Shown here piece after piece: positions 48,546 through 57,957 of a stretch of 64,000 bases of DNA; within the stretch, counting starts at the first letter, position 1; each line of letters opens with the position of its first letter. The notes beneath the pieces are model-generated. The model was not told the DNA's origin, made no database searches, and saw only the letters and a list, made by a program, of their open reading frames with translations. Position numbers and translations under genes: made by a program. The stretch is from Stenotrophomonas sp. BIO128-Bstrain (GTDB lineage: Bacteria; Pseudomonadota; Gammaproteobacteria; Xanthomonadales; Xanthomonadaceae), in assembly GCF_030128875.1 (NCBI RefSeq), contig NZ_CP124620.1, positions 1,674,001 through 1,738,000 on the forward strand, written 5' to 3'.

Positions 48546-49760
48546 ATGCGCATCCAACCGGCCCTGGAACTCAATCCCGCCCAGCCCAACAGCCCGGCCA
48601 AGGTCGACAAGGTCGCCCGCCAGCTGGAAGGCCAGTTCGCGCAGATGCTGATCAAGAGCATGCGCGAGGCGAGCTTTGGCGATTCGCTGTTCCCCGGCGA
48701 AAACACCATGTTCCGCGAGATGTACGACCAGAAGATCGCCGATGCGATGACCCGCGGGCGCGGCCTGGGGCTGTCGAGCATGATCGCGCGCCAGCTGGGC
48801 GGCGCCGAAGGCGAGGCGGCCAAGCCGGTCGACACCACGCTCAATCCGGCCGCGGCGCTGCGCGCCTACCGCCTCAATGCACCGGCCGCCGGCATGCCGC
48901 TGCCGGCCAGTGCCGCGCCGCCCGCGCCGCGCGAGGCCGACCTGCTGCAGCAGTTGAACGGCGAGGCACCCTCTGCCGTCCTGCAGCCGATGGAACGCGC
49001 GCTGGACCTGATCGCGGGCCGTGAAAGCAGCCAGATGCATGAGGCGATCGGCCGCAGCGATCCGTATGCGGCGGCTGCCGGGAGCGACCCAGCCAGCGCC
49101 GACTGGGCCATGGGCGATGACCGCTGGAGCGGTGTGACCCGCCCGGCGGCCAGCGGCCCCAGCGCAGTCGACAACCTGGCCGCCTCCACCGCTGCGGCCG
49201 AACTGGGTCCGCATACCCCGGCCGGCTTCGTTGCCAGCATCTGGGGCCATGCGCAACAGGCCGCGCGTGAACTGGGCGTGGATGCCAAGGCGCTGGTCGC
49301 CCAGGCCGCGCTGGAAACCGGCTGGGGCCGCAAGCTGGTCCGCCGCAGTGGCGGTGACAGCTCGCACAACCTGTTCGGGATCAAGGCCAATGGCTGGCAG
49401 GGTGAACGCGCCACCAGCGGCACCCACGAGTACGTCAACGGTGTGCGCCGCAACGAGACGGCGAGCTTCCGCGCCTACAACTCGGTGGGCGAGAGCTTCG
49501 CCGACTACGTGCGCCTGCTCAAGACCAGCCCGCGCTACCAGAACGCCCTGCAGGCCGGCAGCGATGTGCGCAGCTTCGCGCAGGGCCTGCAGCGCGCCGG
49601 CTACGCCACTGACCCGACCTACGCGGCCAAGATCGCCGCGATCGCCGGCGGCCCGACCATCGAGCGCGCCGTTGCGGCGGTGAGCGATGCCGGCGAGCGC
49701 CTGGGCCGCACTTTTGCCAGCACCGCCAGCCCGACCGGGCTGGGTGTCATCCGTCGTTGA
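48546..49760 (+). CDS. flgJ: Flagellar rod assembly muramidase FlgJ
   Basis: A 404-aa two-domain protein. The N-terminal rod-cap domain covers residues about 15-105 (LEGQFAQMLIKSMREASFGDSLFPGENTMFREMYDQ), followed by a long Ala/Pro-rich linker. The C-terminal glucosaminidase domain (GH73) has the catalytic Glu in AALETGWGRKL and the motif HNLFGIKANGWQG ... FRAYNSVGESFADYVRLL. It locally opens the peptidoglycan for rod passage. The linker makes it longer than the enterobacterial protein (about 315 aa). Confidence 0.95.
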   Translation: MRIQPALELNPAQPNSPAKVDKVARQLEGQFAQMLIKSMREASFGDSLFPGENTMFREMYDQKIADAMTRGRGLGLSSMIARQLGGAEGEAAKPVDTTLNPAAALRAYRLNAPAAGMPLPASAAPPAPREADLLQQLNGEAPSAVLQPMERALDLIAGRESSQMHEAIGRSDPYAAAAGSDPASADWAMGDDRWSGVTRPAASGPSAVDNLAASTAAAELGPHTPAGFVASIWGHAQQAARELGVDAKALVAQAALETGWGRKLVRRSGGDSSHNLFGIKANGWQGERATSGTHEYVNGVRRNETASFRAYNSVGESFADYVRLLKTSPRYQNALQAGSDVRSFAQGLQRAGYATDPTYAAKIAAIAGGPTIERAVAAVSDAGERLGRTFASTASPTGLGVIRR

Positions 49761-49768
49761 GGTAACCC

Positions 49769-51649
49769 ATGTCCAGCGTACTCTCCACCGGCACCAGCGC
49801 CCTGCTCGCTTTCCAGCGGGCCCTGGCGACCACCAGCCACAACGTCGCCAACATCAAAACGCCTGGCTACAGCCGGCAGAAGGTGGACTTCGCCACCGCC
49901 AACCCGCAGAACTACGGGTATGGCGACGTCGGCAATGGCACCCGCATCACCGATGTCCGCCGCGTGGCGGACCAGCTGGCCATCTCGCGCCTGCTCGATG
50001 GCAGCGGTGAGCTGGCGCGCCTGAAGCAGTTGTCCACGATGGCCGACCGGGTCGATGCCATGTTCTCCGACGCCTCCACCAACGTGGCCGGGGTCTGGTC
50101 GAACTTCTTCGATTCGGTCAGCGGACTCTCATCCAACGCCTCGGGCAGCGCCGACCGGCAGAACGTGCTGGACAGCGGCAAGACCCTGGCCAACCGCTTC
50201 CAGCAGCTCAATACCCAGCTCAACAACCTCAATGGCGAGGTCAATAACGGCCTGATCGCCGGCGCCACCGAGATCAACCGGTTGGCCCAGGAGATCGCCC
50301 AGCTCAATGGTTCCATCGGCAGCAACGCAGCCACGGCGGCCCCGGACCTGCTCGATCGCCGTGACCAGCTGATCGCCAACCTGGTCGGCTACACCGGCGG
50401 CAATGCGGTGATGCAGGACGGCGGCATCATGAATGTCTACACCGCCGGCGGCCAGGCCCTGGTGGTGGGCACCACCGCCTCCAAGGTCACTACCGTGACC
50501 GATCCGTACCAGCCCGAGCGGCTGCAGCTGGCGCTGGAGAGCCAGGGTCAGAAGATCACCATCGATGGCAAAACGCTCGGTGGCCAGATCGGTGGCCTGC
50601 TGGAGTTCCGCAATACCGTCCTGACCCCGGCGCAGGCCGAGCTGGGCAAGCTGGCGATCGGCATGGCCAGCAGCTTCAACGACGTCCACCGCCAGGGCGC
50701 GGATCTGTACGGCAACATGGGCGGCGACTTCTTCACCATCGGCAACCCACGCATCACTGCCAACAGCAGCAACACCGGCACGGCCAGCATGAGCGCCAGC
50801 TTCGGCGACCTCGCCAAGCTGGATGGCCAGAACATCGTGATGAAGTTCGATGGCACCCAGTGGCAGGCCACCCGCGCCGACACCGGCGCCACGATCCCGA
50901 TGACCGGCACCGGCACGGCAGCCGACCCGCTGGTGCTCAATGGCGTCAGCCTGGTCATGAGTGGTACGCCGGCCAAGGACGACCGCTTCCTGCTGCAGCC
51001 TACCGCAGGCGTGGCCGGCAGCATGGAAGTGGCGATCACCGACACCTCGCGCATCGCCGCCGCCGCGCCGATCAAGGGCAGCGCCGCGATGGCCAACACC
51101 GGCACCGGCAAGCTCACCGGGGTCAAGGTGACCGATGCCGGCAACCCGGCGCTGCGCAATCCTGCGGCGATCGTGTTCACCAGCGCTACCGAATACACCA
51201 TCGATGGCGTCGGCCCGAACACCTACACCGCCGGGCAGACCATCACCGCCAACGGCTGGAGCTTCGTGCTGGACGGCGCACCCAAGCAGGGGGACACCTT
51301 CAACATCGGGCCGACCCCGGCCGGCTCTTCGGACAACAGCAATGCGCTGCTGCTGGCCAAGGTCGAAGACGCCAAAACGTTCAATGCAGGCACGGTGACG
51401 CTCAGTGGCGCGCTGGGCGGCTTGACCACCCAGGTCGGCGCCGCCGCCCGCTCGGCCGAGTACTCGCTGCAGGCCCAGCAGGTGATCACCGATCAGGCGC
51501 AGGCCGCACGCGACTCGATATCCGGCGTGAATCTGGATGAGGAAGCGGCCGACATGCTTCGCCTTCAACAGGCCTACCAGGCTGCATCGCAGCTGATCTC
51601 CACCGCCGACACCATGTTCCAGACGATCCTGGGAGCCGTACGCTCATGA
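49769..51649 (+). CDS. flgK: Flagellar hook-associated protein 1 (FlgK)
   Basis: A 626-aa hook-filament junction protein. N-terminal: SVLSTGTSALLAFQRALATTSHNVANIKTPGYSRQKVDF. C-terminal: SISGVNLDEEAADMLRLQQAYQAASQLISTADTMFQTILGAVR. The central variable domains carry several Gly/Thr-rich beta repeats. Its stop overlaps the flgL ATG (ATGA). Confidence 0.96.
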   Translation: MSSVLSTGTSALLAFQRALATTSHNVANIKTPGYSRQKVDFATANPQNYGYGDVGNGTRITDVRRVADQLAISRLLDGSGELARLKQLSTMADRVDAMFSDASTNVAGVWSNFFDSVSGLSSNASGSADRQNVLDSGKTLANRFQQLNTQLNNLNGEVNNGLIAGATEINRLAQEIAQLNGSIGSNAATAAPDLLDRRDQLIANLVGYTGGNAVMQDGGIMNVYTAGGQALVVGTTASKVTTVTDPYQPERLQLALESQGQKITIDGKTLGGQIGGLLEFRNTVLTPAQAELGKLAIGMASSFNDVHRQGADLYGNMGGDFFTIGNPRITANSSNTGTASMSASFGDLAKLDGQNIVMKFDGTQWQATRADTGATIPMTGTGTAADPLVLNGVSLVMSGTPAKDDRFLLQPTAGVAGSMEVAITDTSRIAAAAPIKGSAAMANTGTGKLTGVKVTDAGNPALRNPAAIVFTSATEYTIDGVGPNTYTAGQTITANGWSFVLDGAPKQGDTFNIGPTPAGSSDNSNALLLAKVEDAKTFNAGTVTLSGALGGLTTQVGAAARSAEYSLQAQQVITDQAQAARDSISGVNLDEEAADMLRLQQAYQAASQLISTADTMFQTILGAVRS

Positions 51650-52854
51650 ACAACCGCATCTCTACCGGCATGATGTTCAACCAGTCGGTTTCGCTGATGC
51701 TGGCCAAGCAGGCCAAGCTGAACCATCTGGAGAACCAGATCGCCACCGGGAGCAAGATCGTCTCCGCCAAGGACGACCCGGTCTCGGCCGGCGCTGCGGT
51801 CGGCCTGGATCGTGTCGTCGCCGGGCTGGAGCAGTTGGGCAAGAACGCCAACAACGTCCAGAACCGCCTCGGCATGCAGGAGAACGCGCTGGCGCAGGTC
51901 AACGACCTGATGTCGCGCGCGGTCGAGCTGAGCATCCAGGCCAACAGCCCGGTGCCCAAGAGCAGCGACCTGAAGGCCATCGTCAGCGAACTGAAGACCA
52001 TCCAGCAGAGCCTGTTGTCGCTGGCCAATTCCAAGGACGGCAGTGGCCGCTACCTCTTCGGCGGAAACAACGATGCTGACGCCCCCTTCCTGCTCACCGG
52101 CGGCAGTGTCAGCTACACCGGTGACCAGAGCCAGCGACAGGTGGAGGTCGCCCCCGGGCAACTGGTATCCGATGCCCTGCCCGGCAGCGACATCTTCATG
52201 CGCATCCGCACCGGCGATGGCACGGTGGATGCCAGTGCGAGCGCCGGCAACACCGGCAGCGGTCTGCTGACCTCGGTCAGTCGCGACGGCACCGGCGCGT
52301 GGGCAGGCGGTTCGCTGACCGTGCACTTCACCGATGCCGGTGAGGGCGCCTACGAGGTTCTGGACGCCGGCGGCGCCGTGGTCGGCACTGGCACGCATGC
52401 TGCCGGGGAAGACATCGTGGTCGCCGGTGTTCGTCTTCGTATCGAAGGCAAGCCCGCCGCCGGCGATGCGTTCAACGTCGGCGATGCGGAGACACGCGAC
52501 ATCTTCTCCACCCTGGACAAGCTGGTCAGTGCGCTGGAAACCGATCCGTCGACCGACAGCGATCGCGCCGCACTGCAGAACACCCTGCAGTCCAGCATCC
52601 GCGACATCACCCGCGCATCGGAAAACATGATCGATGCGCGTGCCAAAGGCGGTGCCCAGCTGGCCGCCATCGACAGCGCGGCCAGTGCGCGTGAATCCAC
52701 TGCTGTCACCGTCAAATCCACGCTGTCGACCATGCGTGACCTCGACTACGCCGATGCCATCGGCCAGTACAAGCTGGAGAGCGCCGCTCTCCAGGCTGCA
52801 CAGACCATTTTCAGCCAGATGCAATCGATGTCCCTCTTCAACATGATCCGCTGA
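51646..52854 (+). CDS. flgL: Flagellar hook-associated protein 3 (FlgL)
   Basis: A 402-aa junction protein. The flagellin-like N-terminal helix is MNNRISTGMMFNQSVSLMLAKQAKLNHLENQIATGSKIVSAKDDPVSAGAAVGLDR, and the C-terminal helix is KSTLSTMRDLDYADAIGQYKLESAALQAAQTIFSQMQSMSLFNMI. It is translationally coupled to flgK. Confidence 0.96.
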   Translation: MNNRISTGMMFNQSVSLMLAKQAKLNHLENQIATGSKIVSAKDDPVSAGAAVGLDRVVAGLEQLGKNANNVQNRLGMQENALAQVNDLMSRAVELSIQANSPVPKSSDLKAIVSELKTIQQSLLSLANSKDGSGRYLFGGNNDADAPFLLTGGSVSYTGDQSQRQVEVAPGQLVSDALPGSDIFMRIRTGDGTVDASASAGNTGSGLLTSVSRDGTGAWAGGSLTVHFTDAGEGAYEVLDAGGAVVGTGTHAAGEDIVVAGVRLRIEGKPAAGDAFNVGDAETRDIFSTLDKLVSALETDPSTDSDRAALQNTLQSSIRDITRASENMIDARAKGGAQLAAIDSAASARESTAVTVKSTLSTMRDLDYADAIGQYKLESAALQAAQTIFSQMQSMSLFNMIR

Positions 52855-52941
52855 TCCCCCCTTCCCTTCCTCTGAATCCACGCAGGGCGCATCCCGCGCC
52901 AGACCCACCCGACCCGAATCGAGCACCCACGGAGACGCAAC

Positions 52942-54528
52942 ATGGCACAGATCATCAACACCAACACGATGTCGCTGAATGCTCAGCGCAACCTGACCAC
53001 CAGCAGCAACTCGCTGGCCACCTCCATCCAGCGCCTGTCGTCCGGCCTGCGCATCAACAGCGCCAAGGATGACGCGGCCGGCCTGGCGATCTCCGAGCGC
53101 TTCACCACCCAGATCCGTGGCCTGAACCAGGCTGCCCGCAACGCCAACGACGGCATTTCGCTGGCGCAGACCGCGGAAGGCGCGCTGGGCGAAGTCGGCA
53201 ACAACCTGCAGCGCATCCGCGAGCTGGCCGTGCAGGCCCGCAGCGCCACCAACTCCTCTTCCGATCGCCAGGCGCTGAATGCCGAAGTGCAGTTGCTGAA
53301 GCAGGAAATCCAGCGCGTGGCCGAACAGACCAACTTCAACGGCACCAGCCTACTGGACGGCAGCTTCACCAACCAGGCCTTCCAGATCGGCGCCGACCAG
53401 GGCCAGACCATCAACATTTCGCAGATCGCCAATGCGAATGTGCACATGTTGGGAAACTGGACCACGGCTTCCCGCGCTGCTTCGCTAGTGGGTACCTCGC
53501 CGACCGGCGCGACCGCTGCGGCAGCCACTCCGGCTACTGTAAGCATCGGTGCCATTGCGGGCGGTGCTGGTGGCACTGCCGGAAGCACCCTGGCGACCAC
53601 CTTCACTGCCGATAACGGCAAGTCGGTCAGCATCAACATCACCGGTACGGTCGACAACGCCAGCGTTGCCACGGCCCTGCAGGAGACATTCGGTGCAGAC
53701 GGCAAGAACGAGGTGAACGGCTTCACCTTGGATCTCGGTGCCAGCACCACGGTCGCTGCAGCGGTTGCGGCCGGCAACCTGAAGGTGATTCGCACCGACG
53801 GTTCGAACATCGACGTCACGGAAGCGGCCACTGGCTACACGACTGCCGCCAGCCTGGGCTTCCCGACCGCCAGTACCGACGGCGTTGCAGCCGTCAGCAA
53901 GTTCGACGCGATTTCTGCTGGTCAGTTCACCATCAATGGCCAGAACATCGAAGTCGGCGCTGCCAAGGATGCCAGCGAGCGCGCTACCACTCTGGTCAAT
54001 GCAATCAACGCGCAGACCCACAAGACCGGCGTGAGCGCTTCGCTGATTGACGGCAAGCTGCAGCTGACCTCGCCGGACAAGGACTTTGTTGTTGGCGGCA
54101 CCCTTGCAGGCGGCTTGGCAGCCGCAACCGGTCTGACGGCCGGCAGCACCGACGCAACCGCGACGACGCCGATCGCCGGTGCTACCTCGTTCAAGGTGGG
54201 TGAAGCCGCCACCGGCTTTGCCGAATTGGATATCTCGAACCAGGAAAATGCTGACAACGCCATTCTGGCGATGGATGCCGCACTGCAGTCGATCAATTCG
54301 TCCCGTGCCGACCTGGGTGCGATCCAGAACCGATTCACCTCGACCATCGCCAATCTGAACACGACCTCGGAAAACCTTTCCGCCGCGCGCAGCCGTATCC
54401 GCGACGTGGACTACGCGCAGGAAACCGCCGAGCTGACCCGCGGCCAGATCCTGCAGCAGGCAGGCACTGCCATGCTGGCCCAGGCCAACCAGGTGCCGCA
54501 GAACGTGTTGCGACTGCTGCAGTCGTAA
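52942..54528 (+). CDS. fliC: Flagellin, copy 1
   Basis: A 528-aa filament subunit. The conserved D0/D1 ends are intact: AQIINTNTMSLNAQRNLTTSSNSLATSIQRLSSGLRINSAKDDAAGLAISERF at the N-terminus, and SRIRDVDYAQETAELTRGQILQQAGTAMLAQANQVPQNVLRLLQS at the C-terminus. The central variable part (residues about 175-430) is Ala/Thr/Gly-rich and includes a flagellin hook IN-type motif (FTINGQNIEVGAAKDASERATTLVNAINAQTHKTGVSASL). It follows flgL by 87 bp with no sigma-28 site that I can see, so it may be expressed by read-through or from an atypical promoter. A strong terminator follows. Confidence 0.95.
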   Translation: MAQIINTNTMSLNAQRNLTTSSNSLATSIQRLSSGLRINSAKDDAAGLAISERFTTQIRGLNQAARNANDGISLAQTAEGALGEVGNNLQRIRELAVQARSATNSSSDRQALNAEVQLLKQEIQRVAEQTNFNGTSLLDGSFTNQAFQIGADQGQTINISQIANANVHMLGNWTTASRAASLVGTSPTGATAAAATPATVSIGAIAGGAGGTAGSTLATTFTADNGKSVSINITGTVDNASVATALQETFGADGKNEVNGFTLDLGASTTVAAAVAAGNLKVIRTDGSNIDVTEAATGYTTAASLGFPTASTDGVAAVSKFDAISAGQFTINGQNIEVGAAKDASERATTLVNAINAQTHKTGVSASLIDGKLQLTSPDKDFVVGGTLAGGLAAATGLTAGSTDATATTPIAGATSFKVGEAATGFAELDISNQENADNAILAMDAALQSINSSRADLGAIQNRFTSTIANLNTTSENLSAARSRIRDVDYAQETAELTRGQILQQAGTAMLAQANQVPQNVLRLLQS

Positions 54529-54555
54529 TCCGCCGCCGGTAACAAGCTCTGAACG

Positions 54556-54585
54556 GGCCCCGCCATGCAGATGGCGGGGCCTTTT
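54556..54585 (+). terminator. Intrinsic terminator between the flagellin genes
   Basis: An 11-bp stem GGCCCCGCCAT / ATGGCGGGGCC with a GCAG loop and a TTTT tail, 27 bp after the first flagellin stop. Confidence 0.9.
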
Positions 54586-54619
54586 CGTTGGCCGCCACGA
54601 AAAAAACGGGAAAGACCGC

Positions 54620-54646
54620 TAAAGGCAGGGCGTGGGGTGCCGTTAT
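54620..54646 (+). promoter_or_regulatory. Sigma-28 promoter of the second flagellin gene
   Basis: TAAAGGCA at 54620-54627, exactly 11 bp, then GCCGTTAT at 54639-54646. The predicted leader is about 100 nt before the ATG at 54752, the usual layout for a FliA-dependent flagellin gene. Confidence 0.88.
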
Positions 54647-54751
54647 TGATTTCAGCAGCGGTAGCACACCCCTTGGTGGGGCGCCAGCCACTGCCCCCCG
54701 AAACCGGTCAGGCTGCTCTGCCGGACACACTGCCAACAAGGAAACCGCACC

Positions 54752-56296
54752 ATGGCACAAGTCATCAACACCAACACCATGTCGCTGAACGCCCAGCGCA
54801 ACCTGGGCACCAGCGGCACCAACCTGGCCACCACGATCCAGCGCCTGTCCTCCGGCCTGCGCATCAACAGCGCCAAGGATGACGCGGCCGGCCTGGCCAT
54901 TTCCGAGCGCTTCAGCACCCAGATCCGCGGCGCCAACCAGGCCGCCCGCAACGCCAACGACGGCATCTCGCTGGCACAGACCGCCGAAGGCGCCTTGGGT
55001 GAGATCGGCAACAATCTTCAGCGCGTCCGTGAACTGGCCGTGCAGTCGCGCAGCGCCACCAACTCGGATTCGGACCGCCAGGCGCTGAACGCCGAAGTCC
55101 AGCTGCTGAAGCAGGAAATCCAGCGCGTCGCCGAACAGACCAACTTCAACGGCACCAACCTGCTGGACGGAACCTTCACCAACCAGGCCTTCCAGATCGG
55201 CGCCAACCAGGGCCAGACGATCAACATCTCGCAGGTGGCCAACGCCAACATCAGCAAGCTGGGCAACTGGACGACCGCTTCCACCAGTGCGAGCGTCTCG
55301 GGCTCTCTGCCGGCCCTCACCGCCACCGCCAGCTCGGGTGTTTCCGGAGCATTTGGTACTGCATCCGCCGACGCTGCCGGCCAGAAGTTCACGCTGACCG
55401 TCGGTTCCACCACCGTCCTCGATGTGACTGCAGCCGCTGCCGGTGACGAAGTCGAGGCAGCAGATATCGATACGGCACTCGCTACCACTGCCGTCGCGGA
55501 CGCACTGGAAGCTGAAGGCATCAAGGTCTCGGGTACGGCTGCGGCTGGCACCTTGGCCTTCGCCAAGGCTGATGGCACGGACCTCGAAGTGACCGTTGCC
55601 AACACGATGGCAACCGCGGGCGGCTTCGCCAATGCCACCTTCGCAGGTACGCACGAAGCTTCACTGGTCGGTGCTAAGTTCGGTGCCGTCACTGCCGGCC
55701 AGCTGAAGATCAATGGCGTGGATATCAAGGTTGATGAAGCCAAGACCGCGAGCGACCGCGCCACCTCGCTTGTGAACGCCGTCAATGCCAAGACCCATGA
55801 GACCGGCGTCACCGCGTCCTTGATCGAAGGCAAGCTGCAGCTGACCTCGAAGGACAAGGATTTCGCCATCGAGAGCTCCCTGAGTGCGGCAGATTTGAAG
55901 GCAGCAACGGGCTTGGCAGCTGCCAACACCGCCACGACCACCGGCGCCACTATCCAGAAGTACGATGGTGGCACCGCAGCCGAAGGCTTCGCAGGCCTGG
56001 ACATCTCCTCGGTCAACGGTGCCGACAACGCCATCCTGGCGATGGATGCCGCCCTGAACTCGGTCAACTCGGCCCGTGCCGACCTGGGCGCCATCCAGAA
56101 CCGCTTCACCTCGGTGGTTGCGAACCTGAACACCTCGTCGGAAAACATGTCCGCCGCCCGTAGCCGTATCCGCGACGTGGACTACGCTTCGGAAACCGCC
56201 GAGCTGACCCGCAACCAGATCCTGCAGCAGGCCGGTACCGCCATGCTGGCCCAGGCCAACCAGTCCAGCCAGAACGTGCTGAGCCTGCTGCGCTGA
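54752..56296 (+). CDS. fliC: Flagellin, copy 2
   Basis: A 514-aa filament subunit, paralogous to the gene before it. The first 170 and last 90 residues are nearly identical to copy 1, and the nucleotide sequence of the ends is also close. The centre differs strongly but keeps a hook IN-type motif (LKINGVDIKVDEAKTASDRATSLVNAVNAKTHETGVTASL). It has its own sigma-28 promoter and terminator, so it is probably the main filament protein. Confidence 0.96.
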   Translation: MAQVINTNTMSLNAQRNLGTSGTNLATTIQRLSSGLRINSAKDDAAGLAISERFSTQIRGANQAARNANDGISLAQTAEGALGEIGNNLQRVRELAVQSRSATNSDSDRQALNAEVQLLKQEIQRVAEQTNFNGTNLLDGTFTNQAFQIGANQGQTINISQVANANISKLGNWTTASTSASVSGSLPALTATASSGVSGAFGTASADAAGQKFTLTVGSTTVLDVTAAAAGDEVEAADIDTALATTAVADALEAEGIKVSGTAAAGTLAFAKADGTDLEVTVANTMATAGGFANATFAGTHEASLVGAKFGAVTAGQLKINGVDIKVDEAKTASDRATSLVNAVNAKTHETGVTASLIEGKLQLTSKDKDFAIESSLSAADLKAATGLAAANTATTTGATIQKYDGGTAAEGFAGLDISSVNGADNAILAMDAALNSVNSARADLGAIQNRFTSVVANLNTSSENMSAARSRIRDVDYASETAELTRNQILQQAGTAMLAQANQSSQNVLSLLR

Positions 56297-56323
56297 TCCA
56301 GCGGTAGTACCTTGCAGTAACGG

Positions 56324-56345
56324 GAAGGGGGCGAAAGCCCCCTTC
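56324..56345 (+). terminator. Intrinsic terminator of the second flagellin gene
   Basis: A 9-bp stem GAAGGGGGC / GCCCCCTTC with a GAAA tetraloop, 28 bp after the stop and 20 bp before the fliD promoter. Confidence 0.85.
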
Positions 56346-56364
56346 TTCGTGTCCGGAGCAAACG

Positions 56365-56379
56365 TGGCACGGAGCTTGC
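56365..56379 (+). promoter_or_regulatory. Sigma-54 promoter of fliD
   Basis: TGGCACGGAGCTTGC, a perfect match to TGGCAC-N5-TTGC, 100 bp before the fliD ATG. Confidence 0.9.
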
Positions 56380-56479
56380 AACACGCAGGGATGCGCCCAG
56401 GCGCTCAAGCTCGTCCATCAACAGCCGATAGCAGATGCAGGACATCCGCACGGCCCGCCCCAGAACAAGGATCCCCTTC

Positions 56480-57820
56480 ATGGCCCTCGGCACGATTGGC
56501 TCCGGCCTCGACATTCCCTCCCTGGTTTCACAGCTGGTCGCCAAGGAGCGCGAACCCCGGGAAAAGCAGATCAATACCGCCGGCGTGGCCGCCAGCGCCA
56601 AACTCTCGGCGCTGGGCACCATCAAGAGCGGCATGACCGGTCTGCAGACGGCGCTGACCACTTTGACGAAGGGCATGGCCACCCCCGGGCTGAAGACCAG
56701 CACGCCGACCGAGTCCAACTTCACCGCTGCATTGGATACCAGCACCACCGCTGGAAAAGCGGCAGCGGGTACTCACCAGGTGGAAGTCAAATCCCTGGCA
56801 CAGAACCAGAAGCTGAGTTCGAAGGCCTATGAGAAAGAAGCGGTCGTCGGTGACGGTACGCTGACGATCGGCTATGGCGACAAGAGCGTCAGTGTCACCA
56901 TCGAAGCGGGCGCAACGCTGGCCAAGATCGCGGCGGAGATCAATTCCGCCGCCGCCAGCAAGGGCGTGACCGCGGCGGTCGTCACCGCCGACGATGGCGA
57001 GCACCTGGTGCTGACGGCGGTGGACGCCGGCACCAAGGGTGCCCTCAAGGTCAGCGCCAGCGGCGGCAACGGCGGGCTCGCGGCGCTGCAGTACGACGGT
57101 ACCGATGCCTCGACGATGGACGTGATGGTCGAAGCCAAGGATGCGGTGGTGGTGGTGGACGGGTTCACCCGGACCAGCAGCTCCAACACCATCACCGATC
57201 TGGTGCCTGGCGTCAGCCTGACCTTGACCAAGGCCAAGGAGGGCGAGACCCAGACGCTGACCATCAGCCCGGACAACAGCACGCTCAAGACCAACCTCAA
57301 CGCGTTCATCACCGCCTACAACTCCATCCAGTCCACGCTGAAGAACTCCAGCGCCTACAACGCCGAAACCGGCACCGCCTCGACCATGACCGGCGATGCG
57401 ATGGTGCGCGGCCTGCAGCAGCAGCTGCGCGGGCAGATAAGCGCAAACGTCAACGACCTGAAGGCGCTGGGCGTGACGATCGCCGCCGATGGCACCCTGA
57501 GCCTCAACTCGACCACGCTCGATACGGCGTTGTCCAAGAATCCCGAGGCCGCAACGAAACTGTTCGGGGCCGATGGCGCCATGGGCAAGCCGATGACCGA
57601 GCTGCTCAAGAGCAATCTCGATGCGACCACGGGCACCATCACCCAGCGCACCAGCTCGCTCAACAAACAGATCAAGGCGCTGGAAAAGCAACTGGACGAC
57701 CTGGATGCGCGGATGGAAAAAGTCTCCGATCGCTACACCAAGCAGTTCACCGCCATGGAATCGCTGGTCACCCAGATGCAATCGGCCAGCAGCTCGCTGG
57801 CCTCGCAGCTGACCAGCTGA
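56480..57820 (+). CDS. fliD: Flagellar filament capping protein FliD (HAP2)
   Basis: A 446-aa cap protein that folds flagellin at the filament tip. N-terminal: ALGTIGSGLDIPSLVSQLVAKEREPREKQINTAGVAASAKLSALGTIKSGMTGLQTAL. C-terminal: SSLNKQIKALEKQLDDLDARMEKVSDRYTKQFTAMESLVTQMQSASSSLASQL. The ATG at 56480 follows AAGGA at a good distance. It is expressed from the sigma-54 promoter, i.e. earlier than the filament protein. Confidence 0.96.
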   Translation: MALGTIGSGLDIPSLVSQLVAKEREPREKQINTAGVAASAKLSALGTIKSGMTGLQTALTTLTKGMATPGLKTSTPTESNFTAALDTSTTAGKAAAGTHQVEVKSLAQNQKLSSKAYEKEAVVGDGTLTIGYGDKSVSVTIEAGATLAKIAAEINSAAASKGVTAAVVTADDGEHLVLTAVDAGTKGALKVSASGGNGGLAALQYDGTDASTMDVMVEAKDAVVVVDGFTRTSSSNTITDLVPGVSLTLTKAKEGETQTLTISPDNSTLKTNLNAFITAYNSIQSTLKNSSAYNAETGTASTMTGDAMVRGLQQQLRGQISANVNDLKALGVTIAADGTLSLNSTTLDTALSKNPEAATKLFGADGAMGKPMTELLKSNLDATTGTITQRTSSLNKQIKALEKQLDDLDARMEKVSDRYTKQFTAMESLVTQMQSASSSLASQLTS

Positions 57821-57854
57821 TCCGCCCCGCCTTCCCCCTTTGCATACGGCAGCC

Positions 57855-57882
57855 TCAAGTCGGCGGCCGTATGCGCCGATAA
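57855..57882 (+). promoter_or_regulatory. Sigma-28-like promoter of the fliS operon
   Basis: TCAAGTCG at 57855-57862 and a perfect -10 GCCGATAA at 57875-57882, with a 12-bp spacer (one longer than usual). The leader would be about 70 nt before the fliS ATG. Confidence 0.65.
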
Positions 57883-57957
57883 CCCAGTAAGACCTGTGCC
57901 ACGCTGCGTCAACCGCGCAGGTACTCCGGCACGCAGGCAACTCAGGAGAGTCCATAC

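Noticed and set aside
52855..52941. Sigma-28 promoter before the first flagellin gene
   Set aside because: No TAAA-type -35 element pairs with a GCCGATAA-like -10 in the 87-bp gap; a GCCGATGC inside flgL lacks a -35 at the right distance.
50129..56148. Long minus-strand open frames opposite flgK, flgL and the flagellin genes
   Set aside because: They are shadows of strongly biased GC-rich coding sequence: no start signals, no recognisable domains, and the plus-strand genes are certain.
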